From the NCBI RefSeq assembly GCF_000196615.1, contig NC_014306.1:868001-932000 (forward strand): DNA of 64,000 nt. Reading direction: 5' to 3'. This document shows positions 21,645-31,235 of the stretch, piece by piece. Every line of letters begins with the position of its first letter. Position 1 is the stretch's first letter. Source of the DNA: Erwinia billingiae Eb661 (GTDB lineage: Bacteria; Pseudomonadota; Gammaproteobacteria; Enterobacterales; Enterobacteriaceae). A program made the position numbers and the translations under genes. The notes beneath the pieces are model-generated. The model made no database searches and was not told the DNA's origin. It saw only the letters and a list, made by a program, of their open reading frames with translations.

Positions 21645-21674
21645 ATCTACGGCTGGGGACGCGAACTGGATGCA
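21645..21674 (-). promoter_or_regulatory. Candidate ECF-sigma promoter of the fasciclin gene
   Basis: On the minus strand TGCATCC (21674-21668), a 16-bp spacer and CGTAGAT (21651-21645) lie about 50 bp before the fasciclin start. A CATCC-type -35 with a short G/C-containing -10 is unlike a sigma-70 promoter and resembles the CCATCC-type element reported for SigK. The assignment is by pattern and context only. Confidence 0.5.
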
Positions 21675-21784
21675 GGAAAAACAAAATAATTTTCATCGGC
21701 CGGATTTGGCGCTTATCAGAAGTTTGGTTATCCAAAAATGATTCATGCTACTCTGATGAAATCGTTATAAAAGGAGAGCAGGGC

Positions 21785-22351
21785 ATGCAGTTGCACGAGG
21801 GTTGGATCCACGGAGTGAAGCGGGTTCACTCGCCGCATTTCAATGAGCGTCCGGATAATGAAACGCCGTCGCTGTTGGTGATCCACAATATCAGCCTGCC
21901 TCCCGGTGAGTTTGGCGGTCCGTGGATCGATGCGTTATTCACCGGGACCTTAGATCCCCACGCCCATCCCTATTTTGCCGATATCGCCCAGCTGCGGGTT
22001 TCCGCGCACTGCCTGATCCGCCGCGATGGTGAAATCGTGCAGTACGTTCCTTTCCACCTTCGCGCATGGCACGCTGGCGTATCGACCTATCAGGGCCGTG
22101 AAGCCTGCAATGACTTTTCCATTGGCATCGAACTCGAAGGGACGGACAGCCTGCCCTACACCGATGCGCAGTATCAGGCGCTGGAAGAACTCACCGCGCT
22201 GCTTATCGCTCATTATCCCGGAATAGCCGAGCACATCACCGGGCACAGTGATATTGCGCCGGTACGAAAAACCGATCCGGGTCCGGCTTTTGACTGGACA
22301 AGATTTTGGGACGCGCTGGGCAGCCGCCCGGACGCCCCAGTACAGGAGTAA
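21785..22351 (+). CDS. ampD: AmpD, anhydro-N-acetylmuramyl-L-alanine amidase
   Basis: AmpD is the cytoplasmic zinc amidase that strips peptides from anhydro-muropeptides during wall recycling, and its loss derepresses AmpC beta-lactamase where ampR-ampC exists. Starting at MQLHEGW (AAGGAGAGCAGGGC before it) gives 188 residues. Zinc ligands H34, H154 and D164 and the catalytic E116 align exactly with E. coli AmpD. It lies 5 bp before ampE. Confidence 0.97.
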   Translation: MQLHEGWIHGVKRVHSPHFNERPDNETPSLLVIHNISLPPGEFGGPWIDALFTGTLDPHAHPYFADIAQLRVSAHCLIRRDGEIVQYVPFHLRAWHAGVSTYQGREACNDFSIGIELEGTDSLPYTDAQYQALEELTALLIAHYPGIAEHITGHSDIAPVRKTDPGPAFDWTRFWDALGSRPDAPVQE

Positions 22352-22356
22352 CAGGC

Positions 22357-23211
22357 ATGACGCTTTTTAGTTTGTTGTTGGTTCTGGGCTGGGAACGCCT
22401 GTTCAAAATGGGCGAGCACTGGCAGCTGGACCATCACCTGGCGCCGCTGTTTCGCAAGAAGCACCGGTTTTCGCTGGTGCGTACGCTATCGATGATGCTG
22501 CTGGCGATGGCGGTGATGGTGGTTTGTCTGCTGGCGCTGAAAGGACTGTTTTTCGGCGTGCTGCAACTGCTGTTCTGGATTGCGGTTGGGCTGCTGTGCA
22601 TCGGTGCCGGGTCTGTTCGCCTGCATTATCATACCTATCTGAAAGCGGCGAGCCATAACGACACCGATGCGCATCAGGCGATGGCGGAAGAGTTGACGCT
22701 TATCCACGGTATTCCGGTCGATTGCGACGAACGGGAATACCTGTGCGAACTGCAAAACGCGCTGATGTGGATTAACTTCCGCTACTATCTGGCGCCGCTG
22801 TTCTGGTTTGTGGTTGGCGGCCCCTGGGGACCGGTATTGCTGGTGGGATACGCTTTCCTGCGTGCGTGGCAGTCGTGGCTGGCGCGTCATCATTCACCGC
22901 TGGAGCGCTCACAGTCGGGCGTGGATGCGATCCTGCATATTGTTGACTGGCTGCCGGTCAGGTTAGTGGGCGTGGCGTATGCGCTGCTGGGCCATGGCGA
23001 GCGCGCGCTGCCCGCCTGGTTTGCTTCCCTTGGCGACCGCCACACCTCGCAATATCAGGTGCTGACGCGGCTGGCCCAGTTCTCTCTGGCGCGCGATCCG
23101 CACACCGATAAGGTCGAAACCCCTCGCGTCGCCGTAGCGCTGGCGAAGAAGGTTTCGTGGGTGATGGTGGTGGTGGTCGCGCTGTTAACCATTTACGGCA
23201 CGCTGGTCTGA
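22357..23211 (+). CDS. ampE: AmpE, inner-membrane protein
   Basis: AmpE is a polytopic membrane protein always found after ampD; its role is not settled, though it was proposed to sense signals in the beta-lactamase pathway. The start [22 protein letters not shown] gives 284 residues, the E. coli length. Four hydrophobic segments are seen (about residues 45-65, 67-90, 145-165 and the C-terminal [19 protein letters not shown]). Its last 27 bases overlap the end of the convergent GH43 gene. Confidence 0.95.
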   Translation: MTLFSLLLVLGWERLFKMGEHWQLDHHLAPLFRKKHRFSLVRTLSMMLLAMAVMVVCLLALKGLFFGVLQLLFWIAVGLLCIGAGSVRLHYHTYLKAASHNDTDAHQAMAEELTLIHGIPVDCDEREYLCELQNALMWINFRYYLAPLFWFVVGGPWGPVLLVGYAFLRAWQSWLARHHSPLERSQSGVDAILHIVDWLPVRLVGVAYALLGHGERALPAWFASLGDRHTSQYQVLTRLAQFSLARDPHTDKVETPRVAVALAKKVSWVMVVVVALLTIYGTLV

Positions 23212-24162
23212 CGACGAATCTGCGGGAGGCGTGCCAAATTCCGGCATCCCCTGCGCATTCCAGCAAAAGGTTTTGATCCGCGTATGACGATTAGGGTCAT
23301 ACAGCGGATCGCCCTCAATTTCGGTGTAATTCCGCGCATGATAGACCAGCACATCCTCTCCCTTCTCTGAAACCGTAAAGCTGTTATGACCGGGCCCAAA
23401 CTGGCGGTGCTGCGTATTGGTAGTAAAGACCGGTTGCGCCGATTTATGCCAGTTAGCACTGTCCAGCGGATCCGCATCTGCTTCAATCCACAGTAAGCCC
23501 ATGCAGTAGTTTTCGTCGGTTGCGCTGGCGGAATAGCTGACAAACAGACGATTGCCATGGCGGATTGCGGCGGGGCCTTCGTTGACGCTAAACCCCCGGC
23601 ATTCCCAGTCAAATTCGGGCCGGCTGATCATCACCGGCTCACCTTTTATCGCCCACGGCGTGGCAAGCTCCGCCAGATAGAGGTTGGAGTTACCGGCGAT
23701 GGCCGGATCTTTCTGCGCCCACAAATACCAGTTCTTCCCCTGATGCACAAAGTGCGTGGCATCCAGCGCAAAGCTGTCGATCGGAGTGACAATCTGCCCG
23801 CATTCACGCCACGTGCCGGTGAGGGGATTATCGTCCGTACAGGCCAGCGCAAACATTCGGTGCTGGAACAGGCCGTCTTTGATCGCCTGGGTGGGCGCCG
23901 CGGCAAAGTAGATGACCCAGATACCGTCGATTCTGTGCAGTTCGGGTGCCCAGATCAGCTCGCTCATTTCGCCGCTGTCTGGTTTTCGCCAAACCACAAC
24001 CGGCGAGGCCTCAGCCAGTGCGGCCAGCGTTTTAGCCTGGCGGATTTCCAGCCGGTCATATTCCGGGACGGAGGCGATAAAGTAGTAGCTGCCGCGATCG
24101 AACAGGATAAAAGGATCGGCGCGCTGCTCGATTAACGGGTTTTGCCAGAGTGAGGAAGTCAT
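23185..24162 (-). CDS. Glycoside hydrolase family 43
   Basis: This 325-residue enzyme has a GH43 five-bladed propeller without a signal peptide, so it acts in the cytoplasm. Catalytic residues are visible: base D16 in RADPF, pKa-setting D134 in FALDATHF and acid E195 in [10 protein letters not shown]43 members hydrolyse arabinosides or xylosides; substrate cannot be read from sequence. It overlaps the upstream GPH symporter by one base (TAATG), so the pair forms an operon that imports and cleaves a pentose oligosaccharide. The C-terminus overlaps ampE tail to tail. Confidence 0.9.
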   Translation of the reverse strand: MTSSLWQNPLIEQRADPFILFDRGSYYFIASVPEYDRLEIRQAKTLAALAEASPVVVWRKPDSGEMSELIWAPELHRIDGIWVIYFAAAPTQAIKDGLFQHRMFALACTDDNPLTGTWRECGQIVTPIDSFALDATHFVHQGKNWYLWAQKDPAIAGNSNLYLAELATPWAIKGEPVMISRPEFDWECRGFSVNEGPAAIRHGNRLFVSYSASATDENYCMGLLWIEADADPLDSANWHKSAQPVFTTNTQHRQFGPGHNSFTVSEKGEDVLVYHARNYTEIEGDPLYDPNRHTRIKTFCWNAQGMPEFGTPPADSSSDQRAVNG

Positions 24163-25568
24163 TATGTATTCACCGGTTTGGTTGGGGATTTACTGTCGTG
24201 ATAGTCGTTCAATTCCTGGAAATTCTGCCGACGCTTCTCCAGGTCCTGCTGGATTTGCAGCATCATCGGACGATCCACTTTCAGTAGGCGAACCACGCCG
24301 GCGGTGATCAGATAGCCCACGCCAGGGATCACGGTAAACAGCAGCATAATACCGTTGATGGCACTCGGTGCCTGCGCTTTGGCGCCAGCGTCGTAGCCAT
24401 AATAAGAGAGCAGGAAGCCCACCATGGCACCGGCGACCGCAAGTCCCACTTTCAGGAAGAACAGATTGCCGGAGAAGCTGATGCCGGTAATGCGTTTCCC
24501 GGTTTTCCATTCACCGTAGTCATCCACGTCGGCCATCAGCGACCAGTGCAGCGGCGAAGGGATCTGATGCAGGATATTCAGCACAAAGTACATCACCACC
24601 ACCAGCACGGTAGCGTGAGGATCGAGGAAGTAGAAGCCGCTGGAGAAAATCGCCAGCACGATGTTGGTCCAGAAAAATACCTTCAGTTTGCACCAGCGGT
24701 CGGTCATCACCTTCGCCAGCGTACTGCCAATCATCATGCCAATGACGCCCAGGCTGATAAACAGCGTGGCGAAGTGCGTTGACTGGCCCATCACCCAGGT
24801 GACGTAGTACATGGTGGCCGCCATACGGATAAAGCCGGGGCAGACGTTGCAGAAGGTCAGCAGCAGGATGCGAACCCACTGGTCGTTTTTCCACACGGCC
24901 TTCAGGTCAGATTTCAGATCGTCATTGCTGGGCACCGCCGGGTGGATACGCTCGCGCACCGTGGCGAAACAGAACAGGAACATGCACAGGCCAATCAGCG
25001 CCAGCACGCTCATCGCCATTTGGTAACCGCGGGCTTTGTTTTCTCCGCCAAACCACTCCGCCATCGGCAGCAGGGAAAGGGAGAGGATCAGGGTGGCGAT
25101 ACCGACCATCACGAAGCGGTAAGACTGGCAGGAGACGCGTTCGCTCGGGTCATTGGTGATCACGCCGCCCAGCGAGCAATAGGGAATATTGATCGCCGTA
25201 TAGGTCAGCGACATCAGGAAGTAGGTGACAAAGGCATAGATAACCTTGCTGTTATAGGTCCATTCTGGCGTGGTAAACATCAGTACGCTGAACAGCACAT
25301 AGGGCAGGGAAATCCACAGCAGCCAGGGCCGGAAGCGGCCATATTTGCTCTGCGTTCTGTCGGCAATCGCGCCCATGATCGGGTCGGTCACCGCATCGAT
25401 AACCCGTACCGACAACAGCAGCACGCCGACCAGCGCGGGCGCCAGACCAAACACGTCTGTGTAGAAATAATTAAGGAACAGCATGATGGCGCCGCCGATC
25501 ATATTGCAGCCCGCATCGCCCATGCCGTAGCCAATCTTCTCTTTAATCGAAAGTGCAGTGCCCTTCAT
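24162..25568 (-). CDS. GPH-family sugar:cation symporter
   Basis: This is a 468-residue, 12-segment glycoside-pentoside-hexuronide transporter. The N-terminal KIGYGMGDAGCNMIGG, the loop DAVTDPIMGAIADRTQSKYGRFRPW and SLMADVDDYGEWKTGKRITG are family signatures. The start MKGTALSIKEK has AAGGGA upstream; an open reading that begins at 25847 lacks similarity and crosses the aroP terminator. It resembles YicJ/XynP-type xyloside carriers and is paired with the GH43 enzyme. A CRP-like site lies about 110 bp upstream. Confidence 0.93.
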   Translation of the reverse strand: MKGTALSIKEKIGYGMGDAGCNMIGGAIMLFLNYFYTDVFGLAPALVGVLLLSVRVIDAVTDPIMGAIADRTQSKYGRFRPWLLWISLPYVLFSVLMFTTPEWTYNSKVIYAFVTYFLMSLTYTAINIPYCSLGGVITNDPSERVSCQSYRFVMVGIATLILSLSLLPMAEWFGGENKARGYQMAMSVLALIGLCMFLFCFATVRERIHPAVPSNDDLKSDLKAVWKNDQWVRILLLTFCNVCPGFIRMAATMYYVTWVMGQSTHFATLFISLGVIGMMIGSTLAKVMTDRWCKLKVFFWTNIVLAIFSSGFYFLDPHATVLVVVMYFVLNILHQIPSPLHWSLMADVDDYGEWKTGKRITGISFSGNLFFLKVGLAVAGAMVGFLLSYYGYDAGAKAQAPSAINGIMLLFTVIPGVGYLITAGVVRLLKVDRPMMLQIQQDLEKRRQNFQELNDYHDSKSPTKPVNT

Positions 25569-25676
25569 GGATTTTTCCCTTACTGGAATCATGAAGTGCA
25601 GTATTAATGGCTTAGGGGGGATTTGCGCTGGTGGAAAGCGTCGCAGAGATGGACAAAATCCCTGTCGGCGAGAAAG

Positions 25677-25692
25677 TGTGAGGTGGATAACA
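25677..25692 (-). promoter_or_regulatory. CRP-like site upstream of the GPH-GH43 operon
   Basis: Read on the minus strand, TGTTA-N6-TCACA matches the CRP consensus TGTGA-N6-TCACA with one mismatch. It is about 110 bp before the symporter start, which suits catabolite control of a sugar-uptake operon. Confidence 0.45.
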
Positions 25693-25755
25693 TTTATGCT
25701 TTCAGGCGCGGAAGCCGACGATGAACAGTAAGCAGAACTGGTGAACGAGCGGAAG

Positions 25756-25785
25756 GAAAAGAAGAGGGCACGGGCGTGCCCTCTT
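25756..25785 (-). terminator. Terminator of aroP
   Basis: AAGAGGGCACG (25762-25772) and CGTGCCCTCTT (25775-25785) form an 11-bp perfect inverted repeat only 4 nt after the aroP stop. On the minus strand the stem is followed by TTCTTTTCC, a moderate T-rich tail. Confidence 0.8.
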
Positions 25786-25789
25786 GCTG

Positions 25790-27145
25790 TCAGGCTTTCT
25801 GAGACCGTGACTTGAGCAAATAACCCACGCCCAGAATGGCAATCCACACCGGGATCAACCAGACGGAGATCGCCATGCCTGGCGTCATCGCCATAATCAC
25901 CAGAATACCGGCCAGGAACAGCAGGCAGATATAGTTACCCACGGGATACAGCAGCGCCTTAAAGCGGGTGACCACGCCCTGCTGATCTTTCTTACGGCGG
26001 AACTTCAGGTGCGCCAGGCTGATCATCGCCCAGTTAATCACCAGCGCCGACACCACCAGAGCCATCAGCAGACCGAAGGCCTCACCCGGCATCAGATAGT
26101 TGATCAGTACGCAGAAGGCGGTGGCGGCAGCAGAAACCGCGATGGCCATTACCGGCACGCCGCGCGAATCGACCTTCAGCAGCGCTTTCGGGCCGTTGCC
26201 CTGTTGCGCCAGGCCAAACAGCATGCGGCTGTTGCAGTACACGCAGCTGTTATACACCGACAGCGCCGCCGTCAGGATCACCACGTTCAGCGCATTCGCC
26301 ACCAGGCTGTCGCCCAGCTCGTGGAAAATCATCACGAACGGGCTGGCACCGCCAATCACTTTGGTCCACGGATACAGCGACAGCAGTACGGTCAGTGAGC
26401 CGATATAGAAAATCAGGATGCGGTACAGCACCTGGTTGGTCGCTTTCGGGATGCTTTGCTCTGGGTTATCCGCTTCTGCTGCGGTGATGCCAACCAGCTC
26501 AAGGCCACCGAAGGAGAACATGATCACCGCCATCGCCATCACCAGGCCGGAGATGCCGTTCGGGAAGAAGCCGCCACGATCCCACAGGTTGGAGACGCGC
26601 GCTTCAGGCCCGGCATGGCCGCCGAACAGTAACCAGCAGCCGAACACAATCATCGCCACGACCGCAGCCACTTTAATGATCGAGAACCAGAACTCCATCT
26701 CACCGTACACTTTTACGTTGGTCAGGTTGATGGCATTGATCACCACGAAGAACACGGCGGCAGACACCCAGGTCGGAATATCCGGATACCAGTACTGGAT
26801 GTATTTGCCGACGGCGGTCAGTTCCGCCATCGCCACCAGCACATACAGGATCCAGTAGTTCCACCCAGAGGCGAAACCGGCAAAATTGCCCCAGTACTTG
26901 TAGGCAAAGTGGCTGAAGGAACCGGCTACCGGCTCTTCGACCACCATTTCACCCAGCTGGCGCATAATCAGGAAGGCAATAAAGCCGCCGATCGCGTAGC
27001 CCAGCAGCACCGACGGGCCCGCCATGCGGATGGTATCGGCAATGCCGAGAAACAGGCCGGTACCCACGGCACCGCCCAACGCGATCAGCTGAATATGGCG
27101 GTTTTTCAATCCCCGCTTCAGCGTTTCGCCCTGTGTTTGTTCCAT
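25790..27145 (-). CDS. aroP: AroP, aromatic amino acid permease
   Basis: AroP is a 12-segment APC-family symporter for phenylalanine, tyrosine and tryptophan. The product is 451 residues (E. coli 457) and aligns closely throughout: RGLKNRHIQLIALGGAVGTGLFLG, EEPVAGSFSHFAYKYWG, FSFGGLELVGITAAEA and YNSCVYCNSRMLFGLAQQ. Position between ampE and pdhR is also the E. coli position, separating it from close relatives such as PheP. A TyrR-box-like sequence lies about 70 bp upstream. Confidence 0.95.
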   Translation of the reverse strand: MEQTQGETLKRGLKNRHIQLIALGGAVGTGLFLGIADTIRMAGPSVLLGYAIGGFIAFLIMRQLGEMVVEEPVAGSFSHFAYKYWGNFAGFASGWNYWILYVLVAMAELTAVGKYIQYWYPDIPTWVSAAVFFVVINAINLTNVKVYGEMEFWFSIIKVAAVVAMIVFGCWLLFGGHAGPEARVSNLWDRGGFFPNGISGLVMAMAVIMFSFGGLELVGITAAEADNPEQSIPKATNQVLYRILIFYIGSLTVLLSLYPWTKVIGGASPFVMIFHELGDSLVANALNVVILTAALSVYNSCVYCNSRMLFGLAQQGNGPKALLKVDSRGVPVMAIAVSAAATAFCVLINYLMPGEAFGLLMALVVSALVINWAMISLAHLKFRRKKDQQGVVTRFKALLYPVGNYICLLFLAGILVIMAMTPGMAISVWLIPVWIAILGVGYLLKSRSQKA

Positions 27146-27214
27146 ATAAACCTCATGATGTCGTTATTATTTTCAACAAAAGACGCGTCTTTGTCAGTCA
27201 GTTGTCACAGGTAA

Positions 27215-27232
27215 CGTATTGAAAAATTTACA
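27215..27232 (-). promoter_or_regulatory. TyrR-box-like site of aroP
   Basis: CGTATT-N6-TTTACA resembles the TyrR consensus TGTAAA-N6-TTTACA, with one good half (TTTACA) and one degenerate half. TyrR control of aroP is established in E. coli; the site here is by eye. Confidence 0.4.
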
Positions 27233-27551
27233 GTGCCAGAGACACTAAAAAGAGGCTCATGCTACCTTCGCGACAAGAATAGTGATAAGCGGGGGCTATT
27301 GCACTCGCTTTCGCTTTTTGTGCGGGAGAATGCCTAAAAATTCATCGCTTAATCACAATTCATGTTTCTGTCACAAACCCGACCAAAAGACGAATAACGT
27401 TGCCTTATGGCCGGTGGATTTTTACCCACTAAACGCTTGCCTTGTTTCAGAAAAGTTAAAAAATTTAACATTTGAAACACCCCGCTTTTCCACCCCATTT
27501 TCGGGACTCTTCCTCTATGGGAAAACGAGACGTGGGTCCTGTTTCAGTGGG

Positions 27552-27580
27552 TTGCCATATGGACATAAGGTGAATACTTT
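27552..27580 (+). promoter_or_regulatory. Predicted pdhR operon promoter
   Basis: TTGCCA (27552-27557), a 17-bp spacer and TACTTT (27575-27580) would start transcription near 27587. That puts the PdhR operator about +18 to +34, like the arrangement in E. coli, where PdhR blocks its own promoter just downstream of the start. Confidence 0.45.
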
Positions 27581-27604
27581 GTTAGTTTACGGGCACCTTT
27601 TTGC

Positions 27605-27621
27605 AATTGGTATTACCAATT
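27605..27621 (+). promoter_or_regulatory. PdhR operator
   Basis: AATTGGTATTACCAATT is a perfect 8-bp inverted repeat around one base and matches the PdhR consensus ATTGGT-N3-ACCAAT. It lies 29 bp before pdhR. Pyruvate releases PdhR from such sites in E. coli. Confidence 0.93.
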
Positions 27622-27650
27622 AACTTCGGCAAATGGCAGAAGAAGGGATG

Positions 27651-28415
27651 ATGGCCTACAGTAAAATCCGCCAACCAAAGCTATCCGATGCTATCGAGCA
27701 ACAGCTCGAGTCCCTGATTATGGAAGGGACCCTGCGTCCGGGTGAAAAGCTGCTCCCGGAACGTGAGCTCGCAAAACAGTTTGATGTCTCCCGTCCTTCT
27801 CTGCGTGAAGCTATCCAACGTCTGGAAGCGAAAGGTTTACTGCTGCGTCGTCAGGGCGGTGGCACCTTTGTGCAAACCAGCCTGTGGCAAAGCCTGAGCG
27901 ACCCGCTTGTTGAACTGCTGGCTGACCACCCGGAATCCCAGTTTGACCTGCTGGAAACGCGCCATGCACTGGAAGGGATCGCCGCGTATTACGCCGCGCT
28001 CCGGGGCACGGACGATGATTTTGAACGTATTCGCCACTGCCATGTGCAGATCCAGACCGCACAAGACAGCGGGGATCTGGACGCAGAAGCGGATGCGGTG
28101 ATGCAGTATCAGATCGCTGTAACAGAAGCGGCCCATAATGTGGTGCTGCTGCATTTACTCCGCAGCATGGGGCCGATGCTGGAACAGAACGTCAGACAGA
28201 ACTTCGAATTGCTCTACTCGCGCCGGGAAATGCTGGCAAAAGTAGGCGGTCACCGCGCCAGAATTTTTGAGGCGATTGTGGCACGCGAACCCGAAAAGGC
28301 GCGCGAAGCCTCACACCGTCACCTGGCGTTTATCGAGGAAATATTGCTGGACAGAAGTCGGGAGCAGAGTCGCAGAGAGCGCTCCTTACGACGATTACAG
28401 CAACGTAAGGACTAA
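27651..28415 (+). CDS. pdhR: PdhR, pyruvate-sensing GntR repressor
   Basis: PdhR represses the pyruvate dehydrogenase operon and is released by pyruvate. The start [13 protein letters not shown] gives 254 residues, the E. coli length; starts up to 18 nt earlier are possible but not conserved. The N-terminal winged helix (about 9-75, including [34 protein letters not shown] in part) and the helical FCD effector domain are clear. It is the first gene of pdhR-aceE-aceF-lpdA, with its operator directly upstream. Confidence 0.97.
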   Translation: MAYSKIRQPKLSDAIEQQLESLIMEGTLRPGEKLLPERELAKQFDVSRPSLREAIQRLEAKGLLLRRQGGGTFVQTSLWQSLSDPLVELLADHPESQFDLLETRHALEGIAAYYAALRGTDDDFERIRHCHVQIQTAQDSGDLDAEADAVMQYQIAVTEAAHNVVLLHLLRSMGPMLEQNVRQNFELLYSRREMLAKVGGHRARIFEAIVAREPEKAREASHRHLAFIEEILLDRSREQSRRERSLRRLQQRKD

Positions 28416-28467
28416 CGCGTAACCATAACGCGGAACTATGCCCTGCCACTGGCAAGGTATACACGAC

Positions 28468-28517
28468 GAGCCTGTCTCACTGTGCCTGAAGGATTGCGGA
28501 CACAGCGGGACAGGCTC
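28468..28517 (+). promoter_or_regulatory. Hairpin in the pdhR-aceE spacer
   Basis: GAGCCTGTC (28468-28476) pairs with GACAGGCTC (28509-28517), and CTGTG (28480-28484) with CACAG (28501-28505), giving a 50-nt stem-loop that ends 41 bp before aceE. No T-run follows, so it is more likely an mRNA-processing or stabilising element, or an attenuator part, than a terminator. Confidence 0.6.
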
Positions 28518-28558
28518 CAGACAATTCAACGTATTAGACACAGATAAGGAATACCCCC

Positions 28559-31222
28559 ATGTCAGAACGTTTACACAATGACGTGGATCCGATCGAAACT
28601 CGCGACTGGCTACAGGCGATCGAATCGGTCATCCGTGAAGAAGGTGTTGAGCGCGCACAGTTCCTGATCGACCAGGTAATGAGCGAAGCACGTAAAGGTG
28701 GCGTTAAAATCGCGGCAGGCGTGAATGCCCGCAACTACGTCAACTCTATTGCTGTTGAAGACGAGCCGGACTATCCGGGCAATACTTCTCTCGAACGTCG
28801 TATCCGTTCCGCAATTCGCTGGAACGCCATCATGACCGTTCTGCGTGCATCGAAGAAAGATCTGGACCTCGGTGGTCACATGTCCTCCTTCCAGTCTTCT
28901 GCGACCATCTATGAAGTGTGCTTTAACCACTTCTTCCGTGCGCGTAGCGAAAAAGACGGCGGCGATCTGGTGTACTTCCAGGGCCACATCTCTCCGGGCG
29001 TTTACGCACGTGCCTTCCTTGAAGGCCGCCTGACCGAAGAGCAGATGAACAACTTCCGCCAGGAAGTTGACGGGAAAGGCTTGTCCTCTTACCCGCACCC
29101 GAAACTGATGCCTGATTTCTGGCAGTTCCCGACCGTATCAATGGGTCTGGGCCCAATCGGCGCGATCTACCAGGCGAAATTCCTGAAGTACCTTGAGCAC
29201 CGTGGTCTGAAAGACACCGCGGCGCAGACCGTTTACGCCTTCCTCGGCGACGGCGAGATGGATGAGCCAGAATCTAAAGGGGCGATCACCATCGCCACCC
29301 GTGAGAAGCTGGACAACCTGGTCTTCATCATCAACTGTAACCTGCAGCGTCTGGATGGCCCGGTCACCGGTAACGGCAAAATCATCAACGAACTGGACGG
29401 CATCTTTGCTGGCGCCGGTTGGGAAGTGATCAAAGTTATCTGGGGCGGACGTTGGGACGAACTGCTGCGTAAAGACACCACCGGTAAACTGGTTCAGCTG
29501 ATGAACGAGACCGTGGACGGTGACTACCAGACCTTCAAATCCCGCGATGGCGCTTACGTGCGTGAGCACTTCTTCGGTCGTTACCCGGAGACCGCCGCGC
29601 TGGTTAAAGACATGTCTGACGACGAAATCTGGTCACTGAACCGTGGCGGTCACGATCCGAAGAAAGTCTTTGCTGCCCTGAAAAAAGCGCAGGATACCAA
29701 AGGGAAACCTGTGGTTATTCTGGCACATACCATCAAAGGCTATGGTATGGGTGAATCCGCTGAAGGCAAAAACATCGCTCACCAGGTGAAGAAAATGAAC
29801 ATGGATGGCGTGCGCTATATCCGTGATCGTTTCAACGTGCCTGTTGACGACAGCAACATCGAAAAACTGCCGTATGTCACCTTCGAGAAAGACTCTGAAG
29901 AGTACAAATACCTGCACGGTCAGCGTGAGAAACTGGGTGGCTACCTGCCAACCCGCCAGCCAAACTTCAGCGAGAAGCTGGAAATGCCTGCGCTGGAAGA
30001 GTTCTCCGCCTTGCTGGAAGAGCAGAACAAAGAAATTTCGACCACCATCGCCTTCGTGCGTGCCCTGAACGTGATGCTGAAGAACAAGTCGATCAAAGAT
30101 CGTCTGGTTCCGATCCTCGCCGATGAAGCGCGTACCTTCGGGATGGAAGGTCTGTTCCGTCAGATCGGTATTTACAGCCCGAACGGTCAGCAGTACACCC
30201 CGCAGGACCGCGAGCAGGTTGCTTACTACAAAGAAGACGAGAAAGGTCAGATCCTGCAGGAAGGGATTAACGAACTGGGCGCAGGCGCGTCATGGCTGGC
30301 GGCGGCAACGTCTTACAGCACCAACAACCTGCCAATGATCCCGTTCTATATCTACTACTCAATGTTCGGTTTCCAGCGTATCGGTGACCTGTGCTGGGCT
30401 GCAGGCGATCAGCAGGCTCGTGGCTTCCTGGTTGGCGGTACCTCCGGCCGTACCACGCTGAACGGCGAAGGTCTGCAGCACGAAGATGGCCACAGCCATA
30501 TTCAGTCTCTGACTATCCCTAACTGTATCTCTTACGATCCTTCATACGCTTACGAAGTGGCAGTCATCATGCATGACGGTCTGGTGCGTATGTACGGCGA
30601 AGCGCAAGAGAACGTCTACTACTACATCACTACGCTGAACGAAAACTACCACATGCCTGCGATGCCGCAGGGTGCGGAAGAGGGTATCCGTAAGGGTATC
30701 TACAAGCTGGAAACGGTAGAAGGCAACAAAGGTAAGGTACAGCTGCTGGGTTCAGGCTCTATCCTGCGTCACGTGCGTGAAGCTGCGCAGATCCTGGCGA
30801 AAGACTACGGCGTTGGCTCTGACGTTTACAGCGTCACCTCGTTCACCGAACTGGCCCGTGATGGTCAGGACTGCGAGCGCTGGAACATGCTGCACCCGAC
30901 AGAAGAACCACGCGTGCCATACGTTGCGCAGATCATGCACGATGCACCGGCCGTGGCCTCAACCGACTACATGAAACTGTTCGCCGAGCAGATCCGTACC
31001 TTCATGCCAGCCAGCGATTACCGCGTACTGGGCACCGACGGTTTCGGTCGTTCTGACAGCCGTGAAAACCTGCGTCACCACTTTGAAGTGGATGCGTCTT
31101 ACGTAGTGGTTGCGGCTCTGGGTGAACTGGCTAAACGCGGCGAAATCGAGAAGAAAGTGGTGGCGGAAGCGATCATCAAATTCAATATCGATGCCGATAA
31201 AGTCAACCCGCGTCTGGCATAA
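28559..31222 (+). CDS. aceE: AceE, pyruvate dehydrogenase E1
   Basis: AceE decarboxylates pyruvate with thiamine diphosphate and passes the acetyl group to AceF. The 887-residue product equals E. coli AceE in length. The TPP motif begins at [12 protein letters not shown] and continues to [13 protein letters not shown]; the regulatory loops with [15 protein letters not shown] and [21 protein letters not shown] are present. It is 13 bp before aceF and shares the PdhR-controlled transcript. Confidence 0.99.
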   Translation: MSERLHNDVDPIETRDWLQAIESVIREEGVERAQFLIDQVMSEARKGGVKIAAGVNARNYVNSIAVEDEPDYPGNTSLERRIRSAIRWNAIMTVLRASKKDLDLGGHMSSFQSSATIYEVCFNHFFRARSEKDGGDLVYFQGHISPGVYARAFLEGRLTEEQMNNFRQEVDGKGLSSYPHPKLMPDFWQFPTVSMGLGPIGAIYQAKFLKYLEHRGLKDTAAQTVYAFLGDGEMDEPESKGAITIATREKLDNLVFIINCNLQRLDGPVTGNGKIINELDGIFAGAGWEVIKVIWGGRWDELLRKDTTGKLVQLMNETVDGDYQTFKSRDGAYVREHFFGRYPETAALVKDMSDDEIWSLNRGGHDPKKVFAALKKAQDTKGKPVVILAHTIKGYGMGESAEGKNIAHQVKKMNMDGVRYIRDRFNVPVDDSNIEKLPYVTFEKDSEEYKYLHGQREKLGGYLPTRQPNFSEKLEMPALEEFSALLEEQNKEISTTIAFVRALNVMLKNKSIKDRLVPILADEARTFGMEGLFRQIGIYSPNGQQYTPQDREQVAYYKEDEKGQILQEGINELGAGASWLAAATSYSTNNLPMIPFYIYYSMFGFQRIGDLCWAAGDQQARGFLVGGTSGRTTLNGEGLQHEDGHSHIQSLTIPNCISYDPSYAYEVAVIMHDGLVRMYGEAQENVYYYITTLNENYHMPAMPQGAEEGIRKGIYKLETVEGNKGKVQLLGSGSILRHVREAAQILAKDYGVGSDVYSVTSFTELARDGQDCERWNMLHPTEEPRVPYVAQIMHDAPAVASTDYMKLFAEQIRTFMPASDYRVLGTDGFGRSDSRENLRHHFEVDASYVVVAALGELAKRGEIEKKVVAEAIIKFNIDADKVNPRLA

Positions 31223-31235
31223 GAGGGAAAGATTA

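Larger units (their letters stand above)
27146..27650. other. aroP-pdhR divergent control region
   Basis: This 505-bp gene-free stretch lies between two divergent starts. It holds a TyrR-box-like site near aroP and a promoter and PdhR operator near pdhR. The middle, about 27240-27540, is AT-rich and shows no convincing gene; a 113-codon reading frame across 27282-27623 has no recognisable family and covers the operator. Confidence 0.7.

Noticed and set aside
24942..25607. 221-codon antisense frame over the GPH symporter
   Set aside because: His/Gln/Arg-rich composition typical of the reverse strand of a membrane protein gene.
27282..27623. 113-codon rightward reading frame in the aroP-pdhR spacer
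   Set aside because: No family resemblance, no ribosome site, and it covers the pdhR promoter and operator; most likely chance.
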